Shown here: positions 17,232-25,274 of the stretch, one piece after another
Position numbering within the stretch: position 1 is the stretch's first letter
Layout: every line of letters starts with the position of its first letter
NCBI GenBank assembly: GCA_026005055.1
Contig: BPKI01000001.1
Location: 558,001 to 622,000, forward strand
Source: Lysobacterales bacterium
GTDB taxonomy: Bacteria > Pseudomonadota > Gammaproteobacteria > Xanthomonadales > BPKI01
Reading direction: 5' to 3'
Length of the DNA stretch: 64,000 nt
The notes under the pieces: model-generated
Database searches by the model: none
What the model was told of the DNA's origin: nothing
What the model saw: only the letters and a program-made list of their open reading frames with translations
Program-made: the position numbers and the translations under genes

Positions 17232-18140
17232 ATGACGAAGGCAGTTTTCATGGCGATGGTCGCCGTTTCTACGTTTCTCGCGATAGGAGGATGCGACAGC
17301 GGTCCGCGACTTGAGGGGAAAAACGAAAAGGCATTTACCCGCTCTCTGGAAGATCTATCCGAAGAACTCAGCGAGGAAGAGTTCTCCGAGTTGACCGATG
17401 CGCTCGATCTTTTCCTGCGGCTGCCGAACGATTTTGTGAAGGAAAAGGGCGCAAAGAACCAACGCGATTTTACCATCCGCATGGTCAGCGGTCTTACCGT
17501 ACCCCAAGCAAAGCGGAAGGTTGGTGAGGTTTTAGTGGAGTTTGCTGACTCGCGCGCGGATAAAATGCTCTCCGATTACATCGAAAACGCTTCTAGAATC
17601 GATGATGAGAGAGCCAAGGTTGCAGTCGAGTTGCTTTTGCGCAATATGGATAGCTTCGCAGAATATCGGGCGAAGAAAGAATATGCTGAACTCATTGCCT
17701 CTCAGGGCAAGCTGGTCACTGTTGATAACGCAAAGCGAATCGACGATCGAAGACTGAGTTTCGAGGTCACGAATCGCGGAAACACGCCGGTCGCTTATAT
17801 CTCGGTCGAATTCTTCGTAACGGCCCGTCACCGCGCGGAACCTTTCGCGAACGCCGATTGTGAACTCTATATTGAGGGTGGATTGAATCCTGGGGAGACA
17901 AAGAATTTGACCTGCCGCTGGCACTTCCTCAGCTACCAGTTCCACGACGCATTGCGCCGTGAAGGCGCTTACCTCGGCGTCAGGCTCGTCAAATGGGAGG
18001 ATTTTTATGGTACGCGCTACACACCGACGCCGGAGAAAGTCACGTTCGGTACGATATGGATCGCGGAGCGACTCAAAAAAGCCGGTCTGATTACTGAAGA
18101 AGACTTCGCGTTGCTGAACGACGAAGTGAAAGCAAAGTGA
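17232..18140 (+). CDS. Lipoprotein of DUF6694-like type (1)
   Basis: I chose the ATG at 17232 over an in-frame GTG 6 bp upstream because a CAGGGGAG ribosome site fits it better. The N-terminus is a lipoprotein signal (VAVSTFLAIGGC), so the protein should be lipidated at the Cys and anchored in the envelope. Just after it, EGKNEKAFTRSLEDLSEEL plus SEEEFSELTDAL resembles the short DUF6694 signature. The C-terminal half is a beta-rich domain (SFEVTNRGNTPVAYISVEFF, GGLNPGETKNL). The base composition is clearly more AT-rich than the flanking genes, suggesting horizontal transfer. Function is unknown. Confidence 0.7.
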   Translation: MTKAVFMAMVAVSTFLAIGGCDSGPRLEGKNEKAFTRSLEDLSEELSEEEFSELTDALDLFLRLPNDFVKEKGAKNQRDFTIRMVSGLTVPQAKRKVGEVLVEFADSRADKMLSDYIENASRIDDERAKVAVELLLRNMDSFAEYRAKKEYAELIASQGKLVTVDNAKRIDDRRLSFEVTNRGNTPVAYISVEFFVTARHRAEPFANADCELYIEGGLNPGETKNLTCRWHFLSYQFHDALRREGAYLGVRLVKWEDFYGTRYTPTPEKVTFGTIWIAERLKKAGLITEEDFALLNDEVKAK

Positions 18141-18152
18141 AGGAGGGGCACG

Positions 18153-18998
18153 ATGCATCGCTCATGGTGGGTTCTTGCTTTTTCGCTGCTCTTGACGGCT
18201 TGCGCCGATCGGGCTAACGAGGTCGATTTTTCGCGAGATTTTCTAGACAAGTTCATCGAAAAACATGCGAAGGCGGACGATGAAACCGGACAGAATGCAC
18301 TGAGGGAGGCGCTAGGACATATCAGGGCGGCCTTCGGTGGCAATCAGGCGATGATGCGGGGCTGGCTGGCCGGTCGTGGAGGAAAGGAGGTGCTTGATGT
18401 CGTAGCACGGATGAGGGAGCAAATCACTAAGAAGCGCGAAGAGGCGCTGTCGGCGAGGATGCCGAAGATCAAGGAAGCCGTGGTGCAAGCTCTCCAATAT
18501 CAAGAGGCGGAGGCCGCCCAGATGCAGCGGCGTTTGGAGCGTCGGCGGAGAGGTGAGGAACCAGTTCGGATTCGCTCGGTGCGGGTGACGGGAGAGAGGC
18601 GGAATTGGGCGGGCATCACGCGGACGATCGCATTCGAAGTGGAAAATACCTCATCTGAAAAGCTTGATGGCGTCGAGGTTTTGATCGGCCTGCTTCGTAT
18701 GGGACGCCCGATGCCGGAGGAGTTCAAGACAGAGGGGGTGTTTTTCAGTGGCGGGCTCGAGCCGGGGGAGGTCGCGAGCGCTTCCTTGAACTATACCTCG
18801 AAGCTGGAAGGCAGTGACATTTTGCCTTGGGTGCGGCCTGTGCTGAGTGACTGGGGTCGTCAGAATAGCCCTGAGCATTCGGCTTGGAGGATGCAACGGA
18901 AGAAAGAAATTTTCGCGGAGATGGCCGGCCGAATCGATCAGGCAAAGCTTGATGAGTACTTTTGGGGTGTTGGGATAAAAGACGAATGGGCTAATTGA
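18153..18998 (+). CDS. Lipoprotein related to its upstream neighbour (2)
   Basis: A lipobox LLLTAC ends a short signal peptide. The layout mirrors the previous gene: an N-terminal helical part (VDFSRDFLDKFIEKHAKAD), a charged coiled segment (AAQMQRRLERRRRGEE) and a C-terminal beta domain whose landmarks align with the partner (IAFEVENTSSEKLDGVEVL, FSGGLEPGEVASASL). It starts 12 bp after the first lipoprotein with a GAAGGAGGGG ribosome site, so the two are almost certainly co-transcribed. It shares the AT-richer composition. No known function. Confidence 0.7.
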   Translation: MHRSWWVLAFSLLLTACADRANEVDFSRDFLDKFIEKHAKADDETGQNALREALGHIRAAFGGNQAMMRGWLAGRGGKEVLDVVARMREQITKKREEALSARMPKIKEAVVQALQYQEAEAAQMQRRLERRRRGEEPVRIRSVRVTGERRNWAGITRTIAFEVENTSSEKLDGVEVLIGLLRMGRPMPEEFKTEGVFFSGGLEPGEVASASLNYTSKLEGSDILPWVRPVLSDWGRQNSPEHSAWRMQRKKEIFAEMAGRIDQAKLDEYFWGVGIKDEWAN

Positions 18999-19020
18999 AA
19001 ATCAGCCCGGGAGGAGGGGC

Positions 19021-20196
19021 TTGCGATCGGCGGCAATCACGGACGATCGTTCATCATGGCGAGGACGGCGAGATGTGAATGTGGGGATTGCGATTGGGCT
19101 CGGGGCGGCATGGCTCGTCTGGTTTGGGGCAGTTCATGCTGTTGCGCCGGCGGGCGAGGGGGGTACGGCGAAGGAGGGGCGGATCGAAGTGATCGCGAGC
19201 GACTTGGAGTACCCCTGGTCGCTCGCGTTTCTGGCGGACCGCTCGGTTCTCGTCACGGAGCGCGCTGGACGTCTGCGGCGGATCAGGGAAGGCCGCCTGT
19301 CCGAGGAGCCGGTGGCGGGTGTGCCGGAGGTCTTGGCGCGGGGGCAGGGTGGCTTACTCGAAGTGCTGCCGCATCCGGATTTCCGCCGGAATCGTTTGTT
19401 GTTCCTCAGCTTCGCCAAGGGCGAGATCGGGGCGAATGCGACCGCGGTCGCTCGTGCGCGCTATGAGGATGGACGTCTTGAGGACCTGAGGATCATCTTT
19501 GAGGCGAAGCCGACGAAAAGAGGCCCTGCGCATTTCGGCGGGAGGATGGCTTTCCTGCCCGATGGCACGCTTCTTCTTGGTCTTGGCGATGGCTTCGATC
19601 TGCGCGAGGAGGCGCAGAATCTCAACTCGCACCTCGGCAAGATCGTGCGCATCACGATCGACGGGGAGGCCCCGAAGGACAACCCCTTCTTCGGGCGCGA
19701 AGATGCCCTGCCTGAGATCTACTCCTATGGCCACCGTAACGTGCAGGGACTGATCGTGGATGGCCTGGCCGTTTATGCGCACGAGCATGGACCGCGAGGG
19801 GGGGATGAGCTCAACCGCATCGAACCGGGTCAGAACTATGGCTGGCCGCTTGCCACCTCCGGTGTCGACTACTCGGGCGCGCTGATCTCGCCCTACCGCC
19901 GCTATCCGGGGACGGTGGCCCCGCTCGTCGAGTGGACTCCGTCGATCGCGCCTGCCGGGCTGATGCGCTACCGCGGCGACATGTTCCCGGAGTGGAAGGG
20001 GGATTTCTTCATTGCTGCGCTCGCCGGGCGCGGGCTTTGGCGGGTGCGGCTCGATCCTTTTGATCGCCTGATCGAACAGGAAAAGATGCTGGCCGATCTC
20101 GGCGAGCGCATCCGCGAGGTGCGCGAGGCCCCCGATGGCAGCATCTGGATCACCACCGACAGCCCGCGCGGCCGGGTGCTGAGACTCTACCGCTGA
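19021..20196 (+). CDS. PQQ-dependent soluble aldose sugar dehydrogenase family protein
   Basis: The start is TTG with a GGGAGG six bases upstream. In-frame GTGs at 19075 and 19081 would shorten the n-region of the signal peptide (VGIAIGLGAAWLVWFGAVHAVA). The mature part is a six-bladed propeller of the glucose/sorbosone dehydrogenase family, with EVIASDLEYPWSLAFL, GDGFDLREEAQNLNSHLGKI, SYGHRNVQGL, EHGPRGGDELN and NYGWP. The conserved His, Arg and Asp residues around the cofactor site are present. It should oxidise sugars in the periplasm, with PQQ as cofactor; the exact substrate is not predictable. Confidence 0.88.
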   Translation: MRSAAITDDRSSWRGRRDVNVGIAIGLGAAWLVWFGAVHAVAPAGEGGTAKEGRIEVIASDLEYPWSLAFLADRSVLVTERAGRLRRIREGRLSEEPVAGVPEVLARGQGGLLEVLPHPDFRRNRLLFLSFAKGEIGANATAVARARYEDGRLEDLRIIFEAKPTKRGPAHFGGRMAFLPDGTLLLGLGDGFDLREEAQNLNSHLGKIVRITIDGEAPKDNPFFGREDALPEIYSYGHRNVQGLIVDGLAVYAHEHGPRGGDELNRIEPGQNYGWPLATSGVDYSGALISPYRRYPGTVAPLVEWTPSIAPAGLMRYRGDMFPEWKGDFFIAALAGRGLWRVRLDPFDRLIEQEKMLADLGERIREVREAPDGSIWITTDSPRGRVLRLYR

Positions 20197-20211
20197 GGCC
20201 GAAGCCTTCAG

Positions 20212-21951
20212 TCAGGACTCGGATCGCCGCTCGAGCAGCTCGGCGAAGGCCCGCTCAAGCTCCGCGAGAAGCGGCTTCATCCCGGCCGCCCTGAGATCGG
20301 GATGGGCGAGGAAGGCATCGAAGTGTTGCACGCCCTCGAGCTCGCGGTAACGCAATCCTGCGGCACCCTGGGCCTTGGCCAGCTCGACGTAGGGACGGCT
20401 CGTGAACGCCGGCGGGATCAGCGCATCCTCGCGCCCGTGCAGCAAGACGATGGGAATGGGCGGTAGGCGCCCGCTCACGCGAGTCGCCTCGACCGCTTGC
20501 CGCAACGAGGCGCCATCGCCTTCTCTGCCTTCGGCGAGCGCGCGAAGACAGAGGAGCCCGGGAAGAAAGGGATCGGGGCCGGTCATGGCCGGCTCGATGA
20601 TCTGGATCGGCCCGCTTGGGGCAATGCCGTTGCTCTCCGCCCACCACAGCGCGCGCTCGGAAACGGACGCCGCGCGCAGCGCAGCGGGCCCTGCCGCAAC
20701 CCCGATGCGGTAACCGCAAGGCATATCGGCGGCACCGCGCCGGAGATAGGCCGAGGCATAGCTCACCAGAACCGTGCGCCAGAGGTCGAGGGCGACGTTC
20801 ATGCCGGCGAGCTCGAGCGCCTTCTCGTCGAAGCCGTAGGCGAGCAGGCGTTCCTTCGCTTCATTCGCCATCTGCGCGGGCTCGCCCGCGGTCAAGAGGC
20901 CCCGTTCGGCGAGCGCCCGGCAGCGGATCTCGGCGAAGGCTGCGAGCGTAGGCTGCTGCCGCGCGAAGGGGGCGTCCCGGTAGGGGGGCGCGGCGAGGAG
21001 ACAGGGCTGGTAGAGGGCCGCCATGCTCGCGTAGTCGTAGAGCGCCGGATGCCCTGGCACGGCGATGTTGGGCGCTCCCAGCACGGCGGCATCGATGAGC
21101 CCCTCCTCGTCCCGCTCGAGGGCGTGGATGAGCGCCGCCGCGCCGTTGGAGATGCCAAGCCCGATGAGCCGTGTGTTCGCGGCGGTGAAGGGCGCAAGCT
21201 CCGGGAACGCCCGCTCGAGCATGGCCAGACCGAAGCGCGCGGCATCGAGGGCGTACTCGCCCCAGCGCGCCTCGGGATGATCGCCGGAGTGCGCGTGCTT
21301 GAAGCCGACCAGGGCTTCCCCTGCGATCGGCTCGGGCGCGAAGGCAAGCGCCGCTTCCCCGCGGCGCGCGCGCGTGCCTTCGAGGGTGACGCCCGTGTCC
21401 GAGGCGAAATCGAAGAGGTCGGTGCCAGCGCCCTTGTCGGTGGTGACGAAGGCGCAGCCGCGGCTCAAGGCCATCGCTGCGAGCGCCTGCGCGCCATAGA
21501 TCCCGCGCGAGCCGGATACGGGGCCGACCACCAGGCAGCGGCGCTCGCGGTCGAAGCCATCGGGAATCTGCGCCATGAGCCGGTGCGGCTGGCGCGCGCC
21601 GGGAAGCCGCCCGAAAGCGTGGAACTCGCGCCCTGGGATGGGCTTCAGGCTGCCGTGGCTTTCGCCGAAACCCCCTGGGGAAAGATCGGCGATCCCGCGG
21701 AGATTGTGGTAGATGGCAAGCCGCCTGAGCTCAAGCGGCGTGGGCGCCGATGGATCCAGAGGAAGCGGCGGCGGGCCGCGCAGCCCCGCGAGGCCGAGGC
21801 CTGCGCTCAGGAGATCGTCTGCTCCGCGATGGCTCGTCTCGCGCATGTCGTCTCCGCGCATCAGAGGCAGAGTCTCCCTGGGGTCCTGGGAAGGTTCGAT
21901 GCTACAGCTGCCGAGGCCGAGAACGGCGAGGAGAAACAGGATTCGGCACAC
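20212..21951 (-). CDS. D-(-)-3-hydroxybutyrate oligomer hydrolase
   Basis: A lipoprotein-type signal (ILFLLAVLGLGSC) opens a 579-residue protein of the 3HB-oligomer hydrolase family. Family landmarks are the N-terminal TSHRGADDLLSAGLGLAGL, GPVSGSRGIYGAQALAAM, GLGISNGAAALIHAL (serine nucleophile region) and a late LLHGREDALIPPAFTS (alpha/beta-hydrolase Asp). It splits short 3-hydroxybutyrate oligomers released from PHB into monomers. The monomer-using dehydrogenase lies 2 kb away at 23844. It is divergent from the ATPase gene, and the 132 bp between them must hold both promoters. Confidence 0.88.
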   Translation of the reverse strand: MCRILFLLAVLGLGSCSIEPSQDPRETLPLMRGDDMRETSHRGADDLLSAGLGLAGLRGPPPLPLDPSAPTPLELRRLAIYHNLRGIADLSPGGFGESHGSLKPIPGREFHAFGRLPGARQPHRLMAQIPDGFDRERRCLVVGPVSGSRGIYGAQALAAMALSRGCAFVTTDKGAGTDLFDFASDTGVTLEGTRARRGEAALAFAPEPIAGEALVGFKHAHSGDHPEARWGEYALDAARFGLAMLERAFPELAPFTAANTRLIGLGISNGAAALIHALERDEEGLIDAAVLGAPNIAVPGHPALYDYASMAALYQPCLLAAPPYRDAPFARQQPTLAAFAEIRCRALAERGLLTAGEPAQMANEAKERLLAYGFDEKALELAGMNVALDLWRTVLVSYASAYLRRGAADMPCGYRIGVAAGPAALRAASVSERALWWAESNGIAPSGPIQIIEPAMTGPDPFLPGLLCLRALAEGREGDGASLRQAVEATRVSGRLPPIPIVLLHGREDALIPPAFTSRPYVELAKAQGAAGLRYRELEGVQHFDAFLAHPDLRAAGMKPLLAELERAFAELLERRSES

Positions 21952-22083
21952 TTCGGTCTTCGCTCGAGGTGATGCCGAGGCACCGTAGCATTCGTGAGCG
22001 TTTGCAGGAATCGGACTTCGGTCGCATTCATGACCTTCCCACCCGGTTGAGGCGTCTTGCGCCTTCCCTCATGCTCTGCGCCC

Positions 22084-23754
22084 ATGCCAGCCGCCGAGAA
22101 TCCCGTCAGCATCGCGAGCATCCAGCCCGGAGATCCGCTTTCGGCTTGGCTTGAGGAGGACCTACGGGCCGCGGCGGCGGCGCTTCCCCTTCCGCTCGAC
22201 GCTCTTGCCGAGCATCCGGAGATTCCTCCGGAGCGTTTCCGCGCCTGCGCGGCGCGGGGGATCCCCTTCGTTCCCGGAGAAACGCTGCCTTGCGATGAAG
22301 GGGCGCTTGCCCTGCTCAGCCCAGTCAAGGCGCGCGAACTCAGGGCGGTGCCCTTGCTCGTCACCGGTGCTGCGGCGCTCGTCGCCTTCGAAGATCCGAC
22401 CGATGACGAGTCGGTCGCCGTTCTCGGCTTTCTGCTCAGCCGCCGCATCGTGCCGGTGCTCGCCACACCGTCGGCGATCGAGCGAGCACTCGCCGCCTAC
22501 GATCGGCGCGAGGACGAAGCGATCCTGAAAAAACTCGGCCTCGCGGTACGCGGTGAGGGCGAGAGCGGGGCGTCGCCGGCCTCGATGGAGCGGCTGGCCA
22601 CGGAGAAGCCGGTCGTCGCCCTGGTGCAGGAGATCCTCCAAAAGGCCATCGCCCGCCGCGCCTCGGACATCCACCTGCGCCCGACGGCCGAAGGTGCGGA
22701 GCTGCTCTATCGCATCGACGGCGAGCTGCTGCGCGTCCGCACTTTCCTTACCGGCCTGGTGCCGGCGGTGGTGAGCCGCTTCAAGGTCATCGCGGGCATG
22801 GACTTGGCCGAGCATCGACGGCCTCAGGATGGACGTGCGACGGTGAGCGCACCGGATGGGCGCGCGATCGACCTCCGGTTATCCCTGCTGCCGACCGTTC
22901 ACGGAGAGAGCCTGGCGATTCGCATCCTCGACCGAGCGGCAGGCGTGCGCCGTCTCGACGAGATCGGGTTTAGTGCCGAGGAGGTGGGCAGGCTCCAAGG
23001 ACTGCTCGCCCGCGGCCATGGGTTGCTGCTCGTCACCGGACCCACCGGCTGCGGGAAGACGACGACGCTCTACGCCATGCTGCTCGCCCTGATCGAGCGG
23101 CGGATCGAGATCCTCACCATCGAGGATCCGGTGGAGTACCGTATCGCCGGCATCGAGCAGATGCAGGTCAACCGCGCGGTGGGCTTCAGCTTCGCCAGCG
23201 CCCTGCGCAACGTCCTCCGTCACGATCCGGACGCGATCATGGTGGGGGAGATCCGTGACCGCGAGACGGCAGCCATCGCGGTGGAGAGTGCCCTCACCGG
23301 GCATCTTGTGCTCTCGACCCTGCATGCGAACACGGCGGCCTCGGCCGTCACGCGCCTGCTCGACCTCGGCGTGGAGCCCTTCATGCTGCGAGCGACCTTG
23401 CTCGCCGCCATCGCCCAGCGCCTGGTGCGGCTCAACTGCCCTCGCTGCTTGGCGCCCGAGCCGATACCGTCCTGGATGCGCGAGGGATTCGGGCTTTCGC
23501 CCGAGGAGGCATTTTTGCGCGCCCGCGGGTGCCGTGCCTGCGAGGGGCTCGGACGCGCCGGCCGGACGGCCGTCTACGAACTCCTCGAGGTCACCTCGCT
23601 CCTCCGCGGGCTGATCCAAGCCGGTGCGGATGCCGACCGGCTTCTCGCGGCGGCGCGGGCAGCGGGAATGCGGACGCTGGGCGAGCACGCACTCGCCCTC
23701 GCCCGCGCCGGGCGCATCCCCCTCGCCGAGGCCTGGCGGGTTTCCTACGACTGA
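22084..23754 (+). CDS. PilB/GspE-type secretion or pilus ATPase (orphan)
   Basis: An N-terminal GspII_E-like domain (VPFVPGETLPCDEGALALL) precedes the ATPase core. Core motifs are GPTGCGKTTTLYAML, LTIEDPVEYRI, DPDAIMVGEIRD and TGHLVLSTLHANTA. Unlike gspE at 10034, it has the zinc tetracysteine (LNCPRCLAP followed by GCRACEGLGRAGR). It also has an N-terminal extension, so it belongs with PilB/MshE-like ATPases rather than being a duplicate of gspE. No pilin, PilC or PilT gene is adjacent. The start is the ATG that gives MPAAENPVSI. Confidence 0.85.
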   Translation: MPAAENPVSIASIQPGDPLSAWLEEDLRAAAAALPLPLDALAEHPEIPPERFRACAARGIPFVPGETLPCDEGALALLSPVKARELRAVPLLVTGAAALVAFEDPTDDESVAVLGFLLSRRIVPVLATPSAIERALAAYDRREDEAILKKLGLAVRGEGESGASPASMERLATEKPVVALVQEILQKAIARRASDIHLRPTAEGAELLYRIDGELLRVRTFLTGLVPAVVSRFKVIAGMDLAEHRRPQDGRATVSAPDGRAIDLRLSLLPTVHGESLAIRILDRAAGVRRLDEIGFSAEEVGRLQGLLARGHGLLLVTGPTGCGKTTTLYAMLLALIERRIEILTIEDPVEYRIAGIEQMQVNRAVGFSFASALRNVLRHDPDAIMVGEIRDRETAAIAVESALTGHLVLSTLHANTAASAVTRLLDLGVEPFMLRATLLAAIAQRLVRLNCPRCLAPEPIPSWMREGFGLSPEEAFLRARGCRACEGLGRAGRTAVYELLEVTSLLRGLIQAGADADRLLAAARAAGMRTLGEHALALARAGRIPLAEAWRVSYD

Positions 23755-23843
23755 GCGTCCGGGCTGACCCGTCCCAAGGTCCGAGGGCGGCGAAGCCCGA
23801 GCAGTGCTAGCGTGTGCTTCACCTGATTCGAAAGGGAAGGACC

Positions 23844-24608
23844 ATGCAGCGCGAACGAATCCTCGTCACCGGCGCCGGCAGCGGCATCGGCGCGGGCATC
23901 GCAGAGGAGCTCGCCCGCCAGGGCCATCACCTGCAGCTGACCGATCTCTCGCCCGAGGCCGTGGAGCGGCTCGCCGCCGAGATCCGCGAGCGAGGAGGCA
24001 GCGCCGAAGCGCAGGTGCTCGATGTCACGCGCGATGAGTCGGTGAGCGCCTGTCTCGCCAGCCTCTCATCGCCGCCGACGGTGCTCATCAACAATGCGGG
24101 GCTGCAGCACGTCGCGCCGCTCGAGGATTTTCCAATGGAGCGCTTCGCCTACCTGATCGAGGTGATGCTCACGGGCGTCGCCCGCCTCACGCGCGCCGTA
24201 CTTCCCAGCATGCGCGCCGCCAATCGCGGGCGGATCATCAACATCGGCTCGATCCATTCGCTGGTCGCGAGCAAGTTCAAGAGCGCCTATGTGGCGGCCA
24301 AGCATGGGCTGCTCGGCTTCTCCAAGGTGATCGCGCTCGAAACCGCCGATTGCGACATCACGATCAACACCATCTGCCCGAGCTACGTGCGCACGCCGCT
24401 CGTGGACAAGCAGATCGCGGATCAGGCGCTGCGCCATGGCATCCCTGAGGATCAGGTCGTGCGCGAGATCATGCTCAAGCCGATGCCCAAGGGTGTGTTC
24501 ATCAGCATCGAGGAGCTCGCGGGCATCGTCGGCTTCCTGATCTCGCCGGCGGCGCGCAACATCACTGGTCAATGCATCGTGGTCGACGGCGGCTGGACGG
24601 CGCAGTGA
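23844..24608 (+). CDS. bdhA: 3-hydroxybutyrate dehydrogenase
   Basis: This is a classical short-chain dehydrogenase of 254 residues. It has nucleotide-binding TGAGSGIG at residues 8-15, NNAGLQHVAPLEDFP, catalytic Ser (INIGSIHSLVASKFKSAYVAAKHG, with Tyr and Lys in YVAAKHG), and the BDH-specific stretch YVRTPLVDKQIADQA. It converts D-3-hydroxybutyrate to acetoacetate with NAD+. The start is ATG with a GGAAGG site; a longer frame with GTG is possible but adds only MLHLIRKGRT. Together with the oligomer hydrolase it forms a PHB-degradation pair. Confidence 0.9.
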   Translation: MQRERILVTGAGSGIGAGIAEELARQGHHLQLTDLSPEAVERLAAEIRERGGSAEAQVLDVTRDESVSACLASLSSPPTVLINNAGLQHVAPLEDFPMERFAYLIEVMLTGVARLTRAVLPSMRAANRGRIINIGSIHSLVASKFKSAYVAAKHGLLGFSKVIALETADCDITINTICPSYVRTPLVDKQIADQALRHGIPEDQVVREIMLKPMPKGVFISIEELAGIVGFLISPAARNITGQCIVVDGGWTAQ

Positions 24609-24614
24609 GTGCCG

Positions 24615-25265
24615 ATGCGGGTGCTGATCGTCGAGGACCACCCCCTGTTCCGGGCGGCTCTGGCCCAAGCCGTGGTTCGTTGCCTGAATGCGGCGGAGGT
24701 GGCCGAGGCGGCAACGCTCGCCGATGCCGAACGCGATCTCGCGGAGCACCCAGAGACCGAGCTCCTCACCCTCGATCTCGGTTTGCCCGATGGCGATGGG
24801 CTTGCCGCCCTGGTCGCGCTGCGCGCGCAGTTTCCGGCGGTCGCCTGCATGGTGGTGTCGGCGCGCGCCGAACCCGCGCTCATTCGCCGCGCCTTGGCCC
24901 ATGGGGCGCAGGCGTTCGTGCCGAAGAGCGCAAGCCTCGCTGAGATCGAGGAAGGGCTTTTGGCCGTGGCGCGCTGCGAGAGCTGGGTGCCCAAGTCGCT
25001 TCGCGCGCAGGTGGCGAGCGTACGCGACCGAGAGGCGGAAGCCCTCGCCTTGAAGCTCAACGCGCTCACCCCGCAGCAGTTCCGGGTGCTTGCGCTCATC
25101 GGCCAAGGCTTGCTCAACAAGCAGATCGCCGACCGCCTCGGCATCGCCGAGCGCACGGTCAAGGCGCACGTCGGAGAGATTCTGGCCAAACTGGGCGTTT
25201 ACAACCGCACCCAAGCCGGGCTTCTCTATCAGCGGCTCGCGCTCGATCCGCCCGCCGCGGAATGA
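24615..25265 (+). CDS. LuxR/NarL-type response regulator
   Basis: The receiver domain starts MRVLIVEDHPLFR with the acidic pair ED. The phospho-acceptor is the Asp in LLTLDLGLPDGDG, and the conserved Lys is in AFVPKSAS. The C-terminal helix-turn-helix is of the LuxR class (LTPQQFRVLALIGQGLLNKQIADRLGIAERTVKAHVGEIL). It begins 6 bp after bdhA and so may be co-transcribed. It converges with the hybrid kinase gene (9 bp between the ends), which is a plausible partner. Probable regulon members are the carbon-storage genes next door, which is inference. Confidence 0.88.
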   Translation: MRVLIVEDHPLFRAALAQAVVRCLNAAEVAEAATLADAERDLAEHPETELLTLDLGLPDGDGLAALVALRAQFPAVACMVVSARAEPALIRRALAHGAQAFVPKSASLAEIEEGLLAVARCESWVPKSLRAQVASVRDREAEALALKLNALTPQQFRVLALIGQGLLNKQIADRLGIAERTVKAHVGEILAKLGVYNRTQAGLLYQRLALDPPAAE

Positions 25266-25274
25266 GAAAACGCC

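Noticed and set aside
24066-25214. 382-codon minus-strand open frame over bdhA and the LuxR gene
   Set aside because: The composition is that of a shadow frame, and both plus-strand genes carry full catalytic or DNA-binding motifs.
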